DNA from: an uncultured Bacteroidia bacterium
Lineage (GTDB): Bacteria > Bacteroidota > Bacteroidia > Bacteroidales > Prolixibacteraceae
Assembly: GCA_903918045.1 (NCBI GenBank)
Contig: CAIXCY010000234.1
Coordinates: 1-64,000 of the forward strand
Direction of reading: 5' to 3'
DNA length: 64,000 nucleotides
Of the stretch, positions 63,899 to 64,000 are shown in pieces. The translations under genes were made by a program, and so were the position numbers. Below the pieces are notes generated by a model. That model was not told where the DNA came from. It did not search any database and saw nothing but the letters and a program-made list of their open reading frames with translations. How positions within the stretch are numbered: position 1 is the stretch's first letter; every line of letters begins with the position of its first letter.

Positions 63899-64000
63899 TT
63901 ATTTTTTAATTTGATTGATTGCTTCGACAAGTTCCCCCCAGGCCATATCAAGTTCATTGAGAAATAACTTTCCATCCTGAGTAAGTTCATAATATTTTCG
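63899..64000 (-). CDS. PadR-family transcriptional regulator, C-terminal end only
   Basis: The last 33 codons of a minus-strand gene, reading RKYYELTQDGKLFLNELDMA and ending AINQIKK. RKYYxLTxxGxxxL is the wing of PadR-type winged helices, and the tail resembles the short C-terminal helix of subfamily-2 members. The rest lies beyond the window. It stands 23 bases upstream of the PspC gene and probably regulates that operon. Confidence 0.8.
   Translation of the reverse strand, partial: RKYYELTQDGKLFLNELDMAWGELVEAINQIKK

Overview
This window looks like a chromosomal core region of a member of the Bacteroidota, probably a free-living or intestinal Bacteroidales/Marinilabiliales-type organism. 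Supporting signs are a succinylornithine-type carbamoyltransferase, a gldD gliding gene, the ribonuclease G / AURKAIP1-COX24 / HU / mutY / ssb neighbourhood, A-rich start regions without Shine-Dalgarno sequences, and several promoters of the Bacteroidota type (TTTG or GTTG, 19-22 bases, TAnnTTTG). There are no tRNA or rRNA genes, insertion sequences, CRISPR arrays or prophages. Both ends cut a gene (purU on the left, a PadR regulator on the right).

Positions 1-18329 (almost all minus strand) hold amino acid biosynthesis. A hisG-hisD-hisC-hisB operon is preceded by a 15-codon leader peptide with a His-His-His run and mutually exclusive hairpins, a classical histidine attenuator. Upstream of it lies a 13-gene arginine/proline block read argR, GNAT (N-acylglutamate synthase candidate), argG, argC, argD, proC, XRE-cupin regulator, acyl-CoA synthetase, proB, proA, argF', argB, argE'. 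ArgF' carries the proline typical of N-succinylornithine carbamoyltransferase, so arginine is probably made through succinylated intermediates. Divergent from argR is carAB. The shared intergenic region contains ARG-box-like palindromes, and the carA mRNA leader contains a strong intrinsic terminator overlapped by a short ORF, which suggests attenuation.

Positions 23000-34500 (plus strand) hold an SDR/DUF2867-TspO-SRPBCC trio, a CPBP protease, an ABC exporter pair, the NhaD antiporter, a small envelope protein, a lipoprotein alpha/beta hydrolase, a Ppx/GppA phosphatase and a sigma-54 activator lacking a DNA-binding domain. From about 34795 to 35346 lies a roughly 550-base non-coding stretch with its own promoter and GAAA-capped terminator and many hairpins. 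I cannot assign it to a known RNA family, and it is the most interesting object here.

Positions 35362-44210 hold assorted metabolism and envelope genes (ThuA-like, creatininase-like, PhzF-like, sialate O-acetylesterase, a degenerate integrase-like protein, endonuclease IV, an Omp85-type barrel, an EamA transporter). Positions 44721-64000 are housekeeping: typA, pgl-zwf, a phosphopantetheinyl transferase with gldD, ssb, mutY, HU, the small mS38-like ribosomal protein, rng, dsbD, map, miaA, smpB, lepB, and a PadR/PspC/DUF4252 group. The gene gldE, normally found between ssb and gldD, is absent from its expected place.
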